Shown here piece by piece: positions 17,004 to 25,446 of a DNA stretch of 64,000 nt (positions within the stretch are counted from its first letter, which is position 1; each line of letters opens with the position of its first letter). This stretch comes from JBCCMQ01 sp039026235 (lineage in GTDB: Bacteria; Pseudomonadota; Alphaproteobacteria; Rhodobacterales; Rhodobacteraceae), in the NCBI GenBank assembly GCA_039026235.1, contig JBCCMQ010000012.1, forward strand, positions 1 through 64,000. Reading direction: 5' to 3'. Under the pieces are notes generated by a model that did no database searches, was not told where the DNA came from, and saw nothing but the letters and a program-made list of their open reading frames with translations. A program made the position numbers and the translations under genes.

Positions 17004-18578
17004 TCAGGCGCGCCCCGTCGGCATCGGGGATTGATCCACATGGGCCATTTCCGACTGCGCCAGTTGTTCAAGAAGTTGCAGCTTTACCGGTGCCATCTGC
17101 GGATCGCTCCAAAGGTTGTCGAACTCGCCCGGATCAGCCTCTAGATCGTAGAGTTCGCCCCAATTCAAACCCTGAAACACGCTCATGCGATAGCGGGCGT
17201 TGCGCACCGAATGTATGTTCGGGCGCACCCCCAGGCCGTCCATGGATTTCTGGTGGGCGTATTGGATGAAGGCAGCTTTCCGATCCGTTTCGGCCATAAG
17301 ATCGACCCCTTGCATGCCCCACGGAGCTTCGATGGCCGCGCGTTCAAGGATAGTCGTGCCGATGTCATGGGTCTGGCCAATCGCATCGGTTCGCGTGCCT
17401 TGACTGCCTTCCGGGTCCGCCCAGATAAAGGGCACCCGGGTGATCTGTTCGTATTGCTCGGCCCCTTTGAACAAGAGCCGGTGATCGCCCAGATGATCGC
17501 CGTGGTCCGTGGTAAAGATCTCGACCGTACCTTCTGAGTGTCCGGAAGTGCGCAACGCATCCTGCACGCGGCCGACGCAATCGTCGATCATTGTGATCAT
17601 GCCGCATGTCAGCGCTTGGGCCTCTTGGGCCTCGCGGGCGTTGCAGCCAATGGCATTCATGCCGTTGAGGTTTGCACCGCCAGCACTGCGCGTCTTGATT
17701 ACGCCGGCCACATGGGGGGGCGGCGTCCAATCGAGGCGCGAAAATGCGTGTGGCACGGGCATGTCATCGGGATCGTACATGTCCCAGTATTTTCCCGGCG
17801 GGTTGAATGGATGGTGGGGGTCGGGCCAGCTAACCATAAGGAAAAACGGCTGATCGCTGTCTCTTTGCGCGTCCAACCACGCGGCAGACCGCTCAGCAAT
17901 ATATGTCGATGAATAGAGTTCGGCAGGAACGGCGGTGCGCACCGCCTGCGGGCAGGTGTAGTCATGCGGCAGTTGGTTTTCTGGCCCCGTAAGTTCGGCT
18001 GCATTGGGCGCACGCTCATAAAGCCATTCCGGGTAGTCGCCACCCAAGTAATCGCCGTGGCCAGTCACCAATTCCACATGATCGAACCCGTAGAACGGTG
18101 TGGGCACATTGGGGTGCGGCCCAGACCAGAATTCCGGCTCTTCCACCTTGTAGTCGCTGTTCCCAAGATCGTGCCGAACTGCTTCGCTCAGGGGGCCATT
18201 GGCGCGAAAATATCCGTCCCGCTGGCGAGGTATCTTTTGTGTGGGACCCGCGCCCGTGAAGGTTTGCAAGTGGCTTTTGCCGATAAGCGCAGTCTTGTAG
18301 CCGGCGGCCTTGAGCACTTCGACAAAGGTCACGTTCTTCTTTGACAGGGGCACCCCGTTCATGCGCACGCCGTGGTTGGCGGGCATGCGGCAGGTCATCA
18401 GGCTTGCGCGGTTGGGCATACAGACGGGGCTGGAGACGTAGAACTTGTCAAATGTCTGCCCCCGTCTGGCCATGGCATCGATGTTCGGGGTCTGCACCAC
18501 CGGATGGCCGTAGCAGCCCAGAAAGTCGGCGCGATGCTGGTCGGTAATGAAGAGAATGAAGTTCGGTCGCTTGCTCAT
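17004..18578 (-). CDS. Type I sulfatase (alkaline phosphatase superfamily), TRAP-linked
   Basis: A 524-residue cytoplasmic-type sulfatase without a signal peptide. The N-terminal metal site NFILFITDQHRADFLG is followed by SSPVCMPNRASL, whose C53-x-P-x-R motif is the substrate for conversion to formylglycine. TTDHGDHLGDHRLLFKG supplies further metal ligands. Family members hydrolyse sulfate esters; related enzymes act on phosphonate esters. No formylglycine-generating enzyme is present in the window. Its ATG overlaps the stop of the permease gene (ATGA), so it is in the operon with the second TAXI system. That implies cytoplasmic desulfation of the imported compound. Confidence 0.93.
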   Translation of the reverse strand: MSKRPNFILFITDQHRADFLGCYGHPVVQTPNIDAMARRGQTFDKFYVSSPVCMPNRASLMTCRMPANHGVRMNGVPLSKKNVTFVEVLKAAGYKTALIGKSHLQTFTGAGPTQKIPRQRDGYFRANGPLSEAVRHDLGNSDYKVEEPEFWSGPHPNVPTPFYGFDHVELVTGHGDYLGGDYPEWLYERAPNAAELTGPENQLPHDYTCPQAVRTAVPAELYSSTYIAERSAAWLDAQRDSDQPFFLMVSWPDPHHPFNPPGKYWDMYDPDDMPVPHAFSRLDWTPPPHVAGVIKTRSAGGANLNGMNAIGCNAREAQEAQALTCGMITMIDDCVGRVQDALRTSGHSEGTVEIFTTDHGDHLGDHRLLFKGAEQYEQITRVPFIWADPEGSQGTRTDAIGQTHDIGTTILERAAIEAPWGMQGVDLMAETDRKAAFIQYAHQKSMDGLGVRPNIHSVRNARYRMSVFQGLNWGELYDLEADPGEFDNLWSDPQMAPVKLQLLEQLAQSEMAHVDQSPMPTGRA

Positions 18579-19948
18579 GCCAACCTCCCCGTGGGCTTGG
18601 ACACAAAGAAAAAGCGGAATGCAACGAGCGCGACGCCCGCCGCCAGTGCCGCAATCTCGGCCCAGAGAACGGGCGACAGCAATACCACCGTTACGCCGAG
18701 CCTCAGCAAACGTTCGATCACGCTCAACTTGCCACGGTCATTGCCGATCAGGGCGCTGGAACAGAAATAAAGTGACGCCAGGAGGAACAGAATTGCGGGC
18801 AGAACCGCAGCCCAGTCTGTCTGGCCTATGCCCAACAAAAGTGCGTCGTCGAAAGCCCAGGCGAATGGGATAAGAAACATCATGGCCCCAATGCGGGTAG
18901 AGGCGATCGCCGTGGCGATCGGCCTGCCGCCTGAGACACTGGCCGCCGCAAAGGCCGTCAGCGCCACGGGTGGGGTAATTCCCGCCGCAACCCCAAAGAA
19001 AAAGACGAACATATGCGCCGCCAAGAGGTCCATTCCGAAGCCCTGCAGCGTTGGACCCATCACGGCGATGATCGCGATATATGCCGGCAGGGTCGGCATG
19101 CCCATGCCAAGAATGATGCAACCCAGTGCCGCGATCATCAGAGCGACCAAAAGCGAGTTGCTTGTTGCCGTGGACAAGAGCACCGCGAATTTCGTGGGCA
19201 CGCCTGTGGCCGAAAGGGTCGAGACAACGATGCCAACGATGGCGATGGCCACAGCAAGCTGGCCCACGACCTTGCCCCCATCGGCCAAGGCCACGACCAG
19301 CTTTTGCGGGGCGCGACGGACTTCTGGATTCAGAAAGCTCAAGGGGATCAAAATCAGGATCGCCGCGATGGACGCACCCGCCGCCGAAAGGCCGCTGACA
19401 AGCAGATAAACGATGATCGCGATGGGTCCGAAGACCAGGATCATGTTGATCCAATCCTGCGTGACCGGGGCAGCCAAGCCCACATCCCCGTCGGACACCT
19501 GGATGTCGAGTTTCTGAACTTCGAAATAGACGGCGAGGAAGAGCGAGCAATAATAGGCCAACGCCGGGATTATGACGGCGAGGATCACGGTCAGATAACT
19601 TACGCCGACGATATCGGCCATCACCAGCGCCGCGGCACCCATGATCGGCGGCAGTATCTGGCCGCCCGTCGAGGCTGTAGCCTCAACTGCTCCGCCGAAG
19701 TTGGAGTTGAACCCACGCTTGCGGATCATCGGGATGGTCACTACGCCGGTGCCCACCACGTTGGCGACCGCAGAGCCCGACACTGTGCCAAAAAGAGCAG
19801 AGGCGAGGATGGCAGCGTAGGCCGGACCACCCTTGAACTGTTTCATGAGGTGAAAGGAGATGCGGATCATCGAGCCGCCCGCGCCGCAACCCTCCAGTAT
19901 CGCGCCAAGGATAATGAAGGGTAGTACTGTGGTCAGGACCACGCCCAT
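18575..19948 (-). CDS. TRAP permease, DctM part, downstream of an in-frame amber codon
   Basis: 457 residues from the first ATG after the stop at 19982-19984. It has the helices of a DctM subunit, with SGSAVANVVGTGVVTIPM, TASTGGQILPPIMGAAALVM and GMGMPTLPAYIAIIAV. It is in the same frame as the preceding 174-codon segment. The codon separating them is TAG where the intact paralog at 4026-6653 has tryptophan, so a TGG to TAG change explains the break. Unbroken, the protein would be about 643 residues, a normal fused TAXI permease without DUF3394. The break falls at the DctQ/DctM boundary, so two functional chains remain possible. The internal ATG lacks an obvious ribosome binding site. Confidence 0.85.
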   Translation of the reverse strand: MGVVLTTVLPFIILGAILEGCGAGGSMIRISFHLMKQFKGGPAYAAILASALFGTVSGSAVANVVGTGVVTIPMIRKRGFNSNFGGAVEATASTGGQILPPIMGAAALVMADIVGVSYLTVILAVIIPALAYYCSLFLAVYFEVQKLDIQVSDGDVGLAAPVTQDWINMILVFGPIAIIVYLLVSGLSAAGASIAAILILIPLSFLNPEVRRAPQKLVVALADGGKVVGQLAVAIAIVGIVVSTLSATGVPTKFAVLLSTATSNSLLVALMIAALGCIILGMGMPTLPAYIAIIAVMGPTLQGFGMDLLAAHMFVFFFGVAAGITPPVALTAFAAASVSGGRPIATAIASTRIGAMMFLIPFAWAFDDALLLGIGQTDWAAVLPAILFLLASLYFCSSALIGNDRGKLSVIERLLRLGVTVVLLSPVLWAEIAALAAGVALVAFRFFFVSKPTGRLA

Positions 19949-19981
19949 GATCGAGCCGAGAATGCCCTGGGCGCTGTCGTA

Positions 19982-20506
19982 CTAGATATTGGCCGGAACC
20001 GTGTCAAAGACATCCGAAGGGGCGGTCGCCAGGGCACCCGGCCAATGCTGACCAGTTCCGAGATAGAGCAGCGCGAGGGCGCCGATGATAGCGATGGGCG
20101 CCCCCCAGAGAACCCAACATGCCCAGATCGAAATTGCAGCGGCGACAAGTGAAATGTAAAGTTCGCGCGGGCCGAAAAACATGACAGAATTCGCGATGAT
20201 TTGGCCAATACTGTAATAGTCCCAGCACGCGTAGCTGATTGCCGCGAAGCCCACGGCATAGGCCATCAGATGAATTACCTTGAGTTTTCCGGCCACGGCA
20301 CGTTTTTCTGCGTCACCGGCGAAGAAAACGAGGATGCTGAGCCAAAAGAACAGAGGGCGGAACCACTCGACCGGAAATGGCCCGATCCGCGGAAGCACGT
20401 TATAGGTGGGCAAGACGTTTGCCAGGCCCATAAGGGCGATCACCAGACCAATCGTAAAGGCCGAAAACCCGGCGATGCGTGGCGCACCGATACCATCGCC
20501 TGACAT
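19982..20506 (-). CDS. TRAP permease, DctQ-like N-terminal part ending at an amber codon
   Basis: 174 residues from the ATG at 20506 (MSGDGIGAPRIAGFSAF), preceded by GGGAGGGCTGGATA. Five hydrophobic segments correspond to the N-terminal DctQ-like part of fused TAXI permeases. It ends at PANI followed by TAG. Reading through as tryptophan continues with YDSAQGILGSIMGVVL, which aligns with the Q/M junction of the paralog nearer the left end. It lies 83 bases downstream of its binding-protein gene. It is either a recent nonsense allele, a sequencing error, or a natural split. Confidence 0.85.
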   Translation of the reverse strand: MSGDGIGAPRIAGFSAFTIGLVIALMGLANVLPTYNVLPRIGPFPVEWFRPLFFWLSILVFFAGDAEKRAVAGKLKVIHLMAYAVGFAAISYACWDYYSIGQIIANSVMFFGPRELYISLVAAAISIWACWVLWGAPIAIIGALALLYLGTGQHWPGALATAPSDVFDTVPANI

Positions 20507-20589
20507 TATCCAGCCCTCCCTAGTTTTCTTTTTTGGCAGTGCCGATGGAACGGCGGCGCGCCACAAAACGCACCGCCAGCCATTGCTGA

Positions 20590-21594
20590 TCAGCCGGGCA
20601 GAAGCTCTTTCGGAATCTCGGTCCCGACCTCTTCATAGTATCGTACGGCACCGGGGTGCAAAGGCGCGTTCATGCCGGCAAATGGCAGGTCCGGGTTAAT
20701 CGACCGCATAAGCGCATTGGCGTTCATCATTGCGTCGAGATTGGTCCAGTAGGCCTTGGTCAAGGCATAGGCCTGATCATCGCTCATGTCCTTGTGCACC
20801 GACATCATCATCGCCGAGGCCGAAGAGACCTGATCGGCGTCTCCGTTGACCTGACCAGAGTATGTGCCGGCGGGCACCGTGGACTGGAATTGGGCAGCTT
20901 CCAGGAGGAACGTATCCCAAGCGCCTGAGCCCAAAACTTCTTCCGGGATGCCAAGGATCCGGATCTCGCGCTGCAAGCTCAACTCATTCAGTGCCTGGCT
21001 GCCCACCGCGGCCGACGCAACGTAAACGTCAAACTGGCCGTCCTGGAAGGATTGCGCAGCGGCCCCCCAAGGGGCGCGAATGCCTTCGTAGTCGGCGTCA
21101 CTTAGACCACCTGACCCCAGAGAGATAAGCTTTTTGATTTGACCGCTGGCGGCGCCTGCGGGCGGGCCGATGTAGACACGCTTGCCTGCAACGTCGCCCC
21201 AGTCCTCAATGCCGCTGTCCGCCCAGGTGATGGCGTGGAATGTGCCTGCCGGGAAACCGAAGAGCGCACGGATGTTTGGGGCCAATTGCTTTGCCTGTTC
21301 GCCCTGTTGCTCATAGGGTCCAACGCCGCGTGACATGGTGCGGTATGCCCCAGGCGGAACGACGGCCATGTCGATGCGTCCCGCAGCGAGTTTCAACGCT
21401 GCGCGCGTCAGTGTCTGACCCAGCACAACCTGCAGGCTCAGACCCTCATCGGCGGCAAACTGTGCGAATGTCTGTGGCACGATGCCGGTCAGCGAGGCAG
21501 AGCCGCCGCCTTCAAGGCTGAGCGATTGGGCATTCGCCGAGCCGCCTGCAAGTCCGATCGCCAACGCGGCAATGGTGTTTGTGAGTTGACCCAT
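20590..21594 (-). CDS. TAXI-family TRAP transporter periplasmic binding protein (second system)
   Basis: A 334-residue exported binding protein: signal peptide ending near GGSANAQ, then SLSLEGGGSASLTGIVP. TAXI features include RIDMAVVPPGAYRTMSRGVG, KRVYIGPPAGAASGQIKK and the C-terminal APLHPGAVRYYEEVG. The usual IGTGGxxGxYYP motif at the mature N-terminus is strongly altered, so it is a divergent member. Encoded upstream of the interrupted permease and the sulfatase on one strand, it probably captures the sulfated or otherwise anionic substrate of that operon. Confidence 0.9.
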   Translation of the reverse strand: MGQLTNTIAALAIGLAGGSANAQSLSLEGGGSASLTGIVPQTFAQFAADEGLSLQVVLGQTLTRAALKLAAGRIDMAVVPPGAYRTMSRGVGPYEQQGEQAKQLAPNIRALFGFPAGTFHAITWADSGIEDWGDVAGKRVYIGPPAGAASGQIKKLISLGSGGLSDADYEGIRAPWGAAAQSFQDGQFDVYVASAAVGSQALNELSLQREIRILGIPEEVLGSGAWDTFLLEAAQFQSTVPAGTYSGQVNGDADQVSSASAMMMSVHKDMSDDQAYALTKAYWTNLDAMMNANALMRSINPDLPFAGMNAPLHPGAVRYYEEVGTEIPKELLPG

Positions 21595-21682
21595 CTTGCG
21601 ATTCCTCCCTTGGATTGGCCTTACCCAAGGTTACATCACAAATTAGAGATTTTAGATGCATATTAAGACTTTTTATATACCT

Positions 21683-22603
21683 TTATTGATATCTAAAACT
21701 GCGTATGCGTTGCATGAATTCTCGCACCGCCCCACTGTGGGCACTCAGCGGATTGACCGTCAGGCCCACTGGGCCCTTCAAATCCCCTTCGGCTAGGGGC
21801 AGCTCCTTCAGGACGCCTCGTTCGATGTCTGCGCGGACCACGCCGCGCGGAATGGCCGCCAGACATTCGCTGCTGGTCAGATAGGCCCTTTGAAAGTCAG
21901 AAGACGTGGTTTCGACTAGGTTCTGGGGACGGGTAATGCCATGACCCGCAAGAAAGCGATCAATTTCTTGCCTGATGACGGTGCCTTCGGTCGGCAGCAA
22001 CAGAGGATAGCGCTGCAAGTCCTCCAGTGACGCCGTTTCCGGTTCAATCTCGTGCTCGGCGCGCACGACGAAAATGATAGGCTCATCAAAGAGAGCTTCG
22101 AAGACCAACCCGCGCATATCCTCGCTGGACGACAGGCGACCGATGACGAGATCCGTCTCACCGCGCCGCAATCCTTCGAGCAACCGGGCGTTGGTGCCAG
22201 GGAAGACAGCGACTTTTGAAAGCGGAAAGTCAGCCTTGTAGCTGGCAATCACACTTGGCAGCACCTGAGAGCAGACGTTCGGCAGCGCACCAATGCGGAC
22301 TTGGTTCGTTTGATCAGCATCGGTAAAGAACGTCTGCAAGCCTTGATTGATCTGCAAAAGCGCGGCTTCGGCGGTATCAAGAAATGCTGTGCCGCGTTCG
22401 GTCAACTGCGCACCTCTCGCACTTCGGTCGAACAGAGTGTCGCCCAGGATAAGTTCGAGCTCTTTGATGCTGCGACTGACGGCTGGCTGCGTGAGACCAA
22501 GCTCTTCCGATGCCAGCACAAAGCTCTTCTTCCGCGCCACCTTTACGAAACATCGCAATTGGCGAAGACGTATTTTGGTCGTCAGGTCGAGATGTTCCGT
22601 CAT
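21683..22603 (-). CDS. LysR-family regulator, PcaQ/GbpR-like
   Basis: About 306 residues when started at the ATG at 22603; a longer frame from 22678 is possible. The N-terminal helix-turn-helix reads IRLRQLRCFVKVARKKSFV, then LGLTQPAVSRSIKELE, the pattern of the PcaQ/GbpR branch that controls uptake and breakdown of aromatic or sugar substrates. The C-terminal two-lobed effector domain starts around VRIGALPNVCSQVLP. It lies 88 bases upstream of the second TAXI system and in the same direction, so it probably senses the transported compound and activates that operon. The region between them is AT-rich, suitable for a promoter. Confidence 0.92.
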   Translation of the reverse strand: MTEHLDLTTKIRLRQLRCFVKVARKKSFVLASEELGLTQPAVSRSIKELELILGDTLFDRSARGAQLTERGTAFLDTAEAALLQINQGLQTFFTDADQTNQVRIGALPNVCSQVLPSVIASYKADFPLSKVAVFPGTNARLLEGLRRGETDLVIGRLSSSEDMRGLVFEALFDEPIIFVVRAEHEIEPETASLEDLQRYPLLLPTEGTVIRQEIDRFLAGHGITRPQNLVETTSSDFQRAYLTSSECLAAIPRGVVRADIERGVLKELPLAEGDLKGPVGLTVNPLSAHSGAVREFMQRIRSFRYQ

Positions 22604-22786
22604 GCTTGGCTGGTCTAGCACCGATCCCGGCCAATGAATATTGGCGAGTGGGCGGCTTAGCGCGTTATTTATCGGCACTGACCCGGATCTTTATCTCGTT
22701 GCTGAATTGGTGCCGACAGTCCGGTTTCGATCTTGCTCTGGTGCGACGGCGCCGGCCTCTTTCGAAACGCTCATGACATAGCCCTC

Positions 22787-22815
22787 TTGACATTCATACC
22801 GCGACAACTGATATT
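22787..22815 (+). promoter_or_regulatory. Sigma70-like promoter of the GbsR gene
   Basis: -35 TTGACA (22787-22792), a 17-base spacer, and -10 GATATT (22810-22815). The predicted start site is at about 22822, which is the A of the start codon, implying a leaderless or nearly leaderless mRNA. Confidence 0.65.
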
Positions 22816-22831
22816 TCTGTCATGACAGAAA
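22814..22831 (+). promoter_or_regulatory. Perfect 18-base palindrome overlapping the promoter and start codon of the GbsR gene
   Basis: TTTCTGTCATGACAGAAA is fully self-complementary. It overlaps the end of the -10 element and includes the ATG at 22822, so a bound dimer would block both RNA polymerase and translation start. It is a likely autoregulatory operator. Confidence 0.7.
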
Positions 22832-23385
22832 CTTCGGATGTATCGAGATCTGACGCGGCGCACCGCTTTATTTTGTACTGGGGAGACATGGGCAACCAGT
22901 GGGGCGTCAATCGATCCGTTGCGCAGATTCACGCTCTGCTGTTTCTCAGCGCCGCCCCAATGAATGCAGAGCAAATCTCTGAAGCACTGGGTATCGCGCG
23001 GTCAAACGTGTCCAATTCACTGAAGGAGCTGGTGAGCTGGCGGCTCATTCGGCGGGTGCCCGTTTCCGGCGATCGCCGTGAGCACTATGAAGCGGAAGCG
23101 GATGTTTGGGAGATGGGAATTCGCATCGCCCAGGGGCGCAAAGAACGCGAGATTGATCCCGCAATCTCTGCCCTGCAGGCCTGCGTTGAGCAAGCAGAAA
23201 CCGAAGGTGGCATCGACCCTACGGTACTGAAACGCATGAAGGACATGAACGAATTTCTGGGAACGGCCGACAGGTGGTTTCACGATATGATGACCGTGCC
23301 CCGGCCCAAGCTGGTCATGCTCATGAAGATGGGAACCAAGGTCATCTCAGTGCTGGGGCTCACCAGCGGGAAAAAGAGCAGCTAG
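22822..23385 (+). CDS. GbsR/MarR-family winged-helix regulator
   Basis: A 187-residue regulator with a winged helix at about 30-100: NRSVAQIHALLFLS, then ISEALGIARSNVSNSLKELV as the recognition helix, and the wing VPVSGDRREHYEAE. The C-terminal helices are longer than in classical MarR and match the GbsR subgroup, whose members include the choline-responsive repressor of glycine betaine synthesis. The start codon lies inside a perfect palindrome, suggesting autorepression. It is followed by a DUF4166 gene and a saccharopine-dehydrogenase-like gene on the same strand, a likely regulated unit. The inducer is unknown. Confidence 0.92.
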   Translation: MTETSDVSRSDAAHRFILYWGDMGNQWGVNRSVAQIHALLFLSAAPMNAEQISEALGIARSNVSNSLKELVSWRLIRRVPVSGDRREHYEAEADVWEMGIRIAQGRKEREIDPAISALQACVEQAETEGGIDPTVLKRMKDMNEFLGTADRWFHDMMTVPRPKLVMLMKMGTKVISVLGLTSGKKSS

Positions 23386-23397
23386 AAAAAAAAATTG

Positions 23398-24135
23398 ATG
23401 AGCTATTTCTCTTTTGACGGAAACAACAGAATGTACGTTGCAAATGAAAACCTGATCAAAGTGCCGGCTGGCTTTGAACGCGCGCGCACAAATGCAGCCA
23501 TCAGCCAGCGAGATGATCGGTTCAAGGCACTCCTTGGGGACGCGGCGTGGGACCGGTTGCCGCGAGCAATACGGCGACGCTTCAGCAAACGGCTGGCAAG
23601 CCATGCGAGCCTTGCCTACCAGGGGTCCGTCACCGGTATGCACATGAACATGACCGGTCGGCTCTTAGCATTTGCCATGCGCGCGCTGGGGGCGCCCCTG
23701 CCCTTTGACCATACTTCCGTGGGCCGATCGGCAGTGGTGATTGTCACCGAGGACGCAGCCACCGGAGGACAGTTCTGGATCCGGCAATACGGCAGGTCGT
23801 CCGGGTTTCCACAGATGGTCAGCAGCTCAAAACGCTTCGATGGTCCGACCGGTCTGGAAGAATACATCGGTTATGGAATTGGGATTTCGCTCAGGCTGGA
23901 AAGTTCTGACAAGGCGCTCTTTTTCATCAGCGACCGCTACTTCCTAAAGCTGAGCCACTGGCGCCTGCGTCTGCCCCAGTGGATGAGCCCGGGCGAACTC
24001 GTCATCGAACACGAAGAGTTGGGCGAAGGTCAATTTCGGTTTTCACTGAACTTGTCACATTGGCTTTTGGGCACGGTGATCCGCCAGGACGCCGTCTTCA
24101 ACGATGCCGAAATTGTGGGTGGTGTGGTTTCATGA
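23398..24135 (+). CDS. DUF4166 domain protein
   Basis: About 245 residues. The domain begins around RFKALLGDAAWDRLPRAIRR and includes VAYQG-type (LAYQGSVTG) and PFDHTSVGRSAVVIVTED segments typical of DUF4166, with the C-terminal part WLLGTVIRQDAVF. The domain has no established activity. It often accompanies saccharopine-dehydrogenase-like proteins, as here, where its stop overlaps the next start (ATGA). The start is uncertain: ATG at 23398 has no ribosome binding site, and ATG at 23431 follows GACGGAAAC. It lies only 12 bases after the GbsR gene. Confidence 0.8.
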   Translation: MSYFSFDGNNRMYVANENLIKVPAGFERARTNAAISQRDDRFKALLGDAAWDRLPRAIRRRFSKRLASHASLAYQGSVTGMHMNMTGRLLAFAMRALGAPLPFDHTSVGRSAVVIVTEDAATGGQFWIRQYGRSSGFPQMVSSSKRFDGPTGLEEYIGYGIGISLRLESSDKALFFISDRYFLKLSHWRLRLPQWMSPGELVIEHEELGEGQFRFSLNLSHWLLGTVIRQDAVFNDAEIVGGVVS

Positions 24136-25301
24136 GGGTCGTGATCGTCGGCGGATACGGTGTCTTCGGGTCGCTGACCGCGCGTTTGCTGGCGCGCGAT
24201 GGCCACAAGCTATGGCTGGCGGGGCGGCGCCCCGACAAAGGTCGCGCTCTGGGCGAAGAGCTTGGGGCTGCGACCCTGAGGGTGGACATCAGCAAATCAG
24301 CCATGCCGGTTTTTGATGTCGGGCCGGACGTTGTTATCGACGCTGCAGGACCGTTTCAGAACTACGGCGAAGATCCCCATAGGCTCGCAAGCCTGTGCAT
24401 TGCCCATGGCTGTCATTACCTCGATCTGTCAGACAGTTCTGATTTCACCAAGGGAATCGCGGCCTTAAATGCGCGTGCTGAAGCGGCACAAGTCTTTGCG
24501 CTTTCCGGCGCATCGAGCGTGCCCGGACTGTCGTCCATCATTGTCGACGACTTGATGAAAGGATTGGATGAGGTTGATCATATCGGCATCGCAATTCTGC
24601 CGGGCAACCGTGCACCACGCGGACCGTCGGTGATCAAGAGCATTGTAGGCGGCGTCGGTCGGCCAGCTCAGGTGTTGCGCAATGGCCGTTGGCAAAGCGT
24701 GGCGGGCTGGACCGACCGAAAAGAATATGAACTAGAACCCGGCCTTCGTCGCGCCGGGTACTTTGTGAACGTACCTGACATTGCACTCCTTCCCGAAAAG
24801 ACCGGCGCCAAGAGCGTTATGTTTCGTGCGGGATTTGAGCTGCCCGTGATGAACCAGGCCCTGCACCTGTTGGCCAAGTTGAGGCAACGGTGGCAACTTG
24901 AGATACCGGACGCGGGCTATGCGGCGCTGCATTTGCTGTCGAAGGCGCTGTACCCTTTCGGCAGTGACCGTGGCGGGATGCAGGTGACCGTTGCAGGGCG
25001 TTCAGGAAACACCCATGTCGCCCGGAAGTGGACGCTTATCGCCGAAAACGGGCACGGACCGTTCGTACCCGGAGTTGTCTGCCGCGCGATCCTTCGCGGG
25101 CACCCGGGAACGCTTCCGGGCGCTCGACCCTGCCTCGCAGAGCTGACAAAGTCCTCGGTAGAGAATGCCATGGCTGATCTCGCAATCCGGATCGGGTGTG
25201 TCGAGATGCCGACGGAGGAAGGCCCTGCAAGCAGGGGCGATCATCAGGGTCCCAACCGACCTCTATCGAGGCAAGATCGCTCTCTATTGCCAGGCGCCTA
25301 A
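24132..25301 (+). CDS. Saccharopine dehydrogenase-like NAD(P)-binding protein
   Basis: 389 residues from the ATG at 24132, overlapping the previous stop. The Rossmann fold starts MRVVIVGGYGVFGSLTARLL with the GxGxxG-type nucleotide loop, then WLAGRRPDKG, VVIDAAGPFQNYG and YLDLSDSSDF, all typical of the saccharopine dehydrogenase/trans-acting enoyl reductase superfamily. The reaction is not known for this group. The last 35 residues, after IRIGCVEM, look unlike family sequence and a different frame stays open there, so a late frameshift is possible. Its pairing with DUF4166 suggests one functional complex or a formerly fused protein. Confidence 0.82.
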   Translation: MRVVIVGGYGVFGSLTARLLARDGHKLWLAGRRPDKGRALGEELGAATLRVDISKSAMPVFDVGPDVVIDAAGPFQNYGEDPHRLASLCIAHGCHYLDLSDSSDFTKGIAALNARAEAAQVFALSGASSVPGLSSIIVDDLMKGLDEVDHIGIAILPGNRAPRGPSVIKSIVGGVGRPAQVLRNGRWQSVAGWTDRKEYELEPGLRRAGYFVNVPDIALLPEKTGAKSVMFRAGFELPVMNQALHLLAKLRQRWQLEIPDAGYAALHLLSKALYPFGSDRGGMQVTVAGRSGNTHVARKWTLIAENGHGPFVPGVVCRAILRGHPGTLPGARPCLAELTKSSVENAMADLAIRIGCVEMPTEEGPASRGDHQGPNRPLSRQDRSLLPGA

Positions 25302-25446
25302 GCCGCAACCCTCTTAGAGAACGGCGTTAAGAAGCGAACGAAGACTGAAAGGCCGGAGTGTGGTCCCGGGACCGGTTTCAACCGAGTGATTGGCACTCGG
25401 CCAAATAGGTAGCCGCGACCCCACTGGCACGTCGCACCAATTTACG

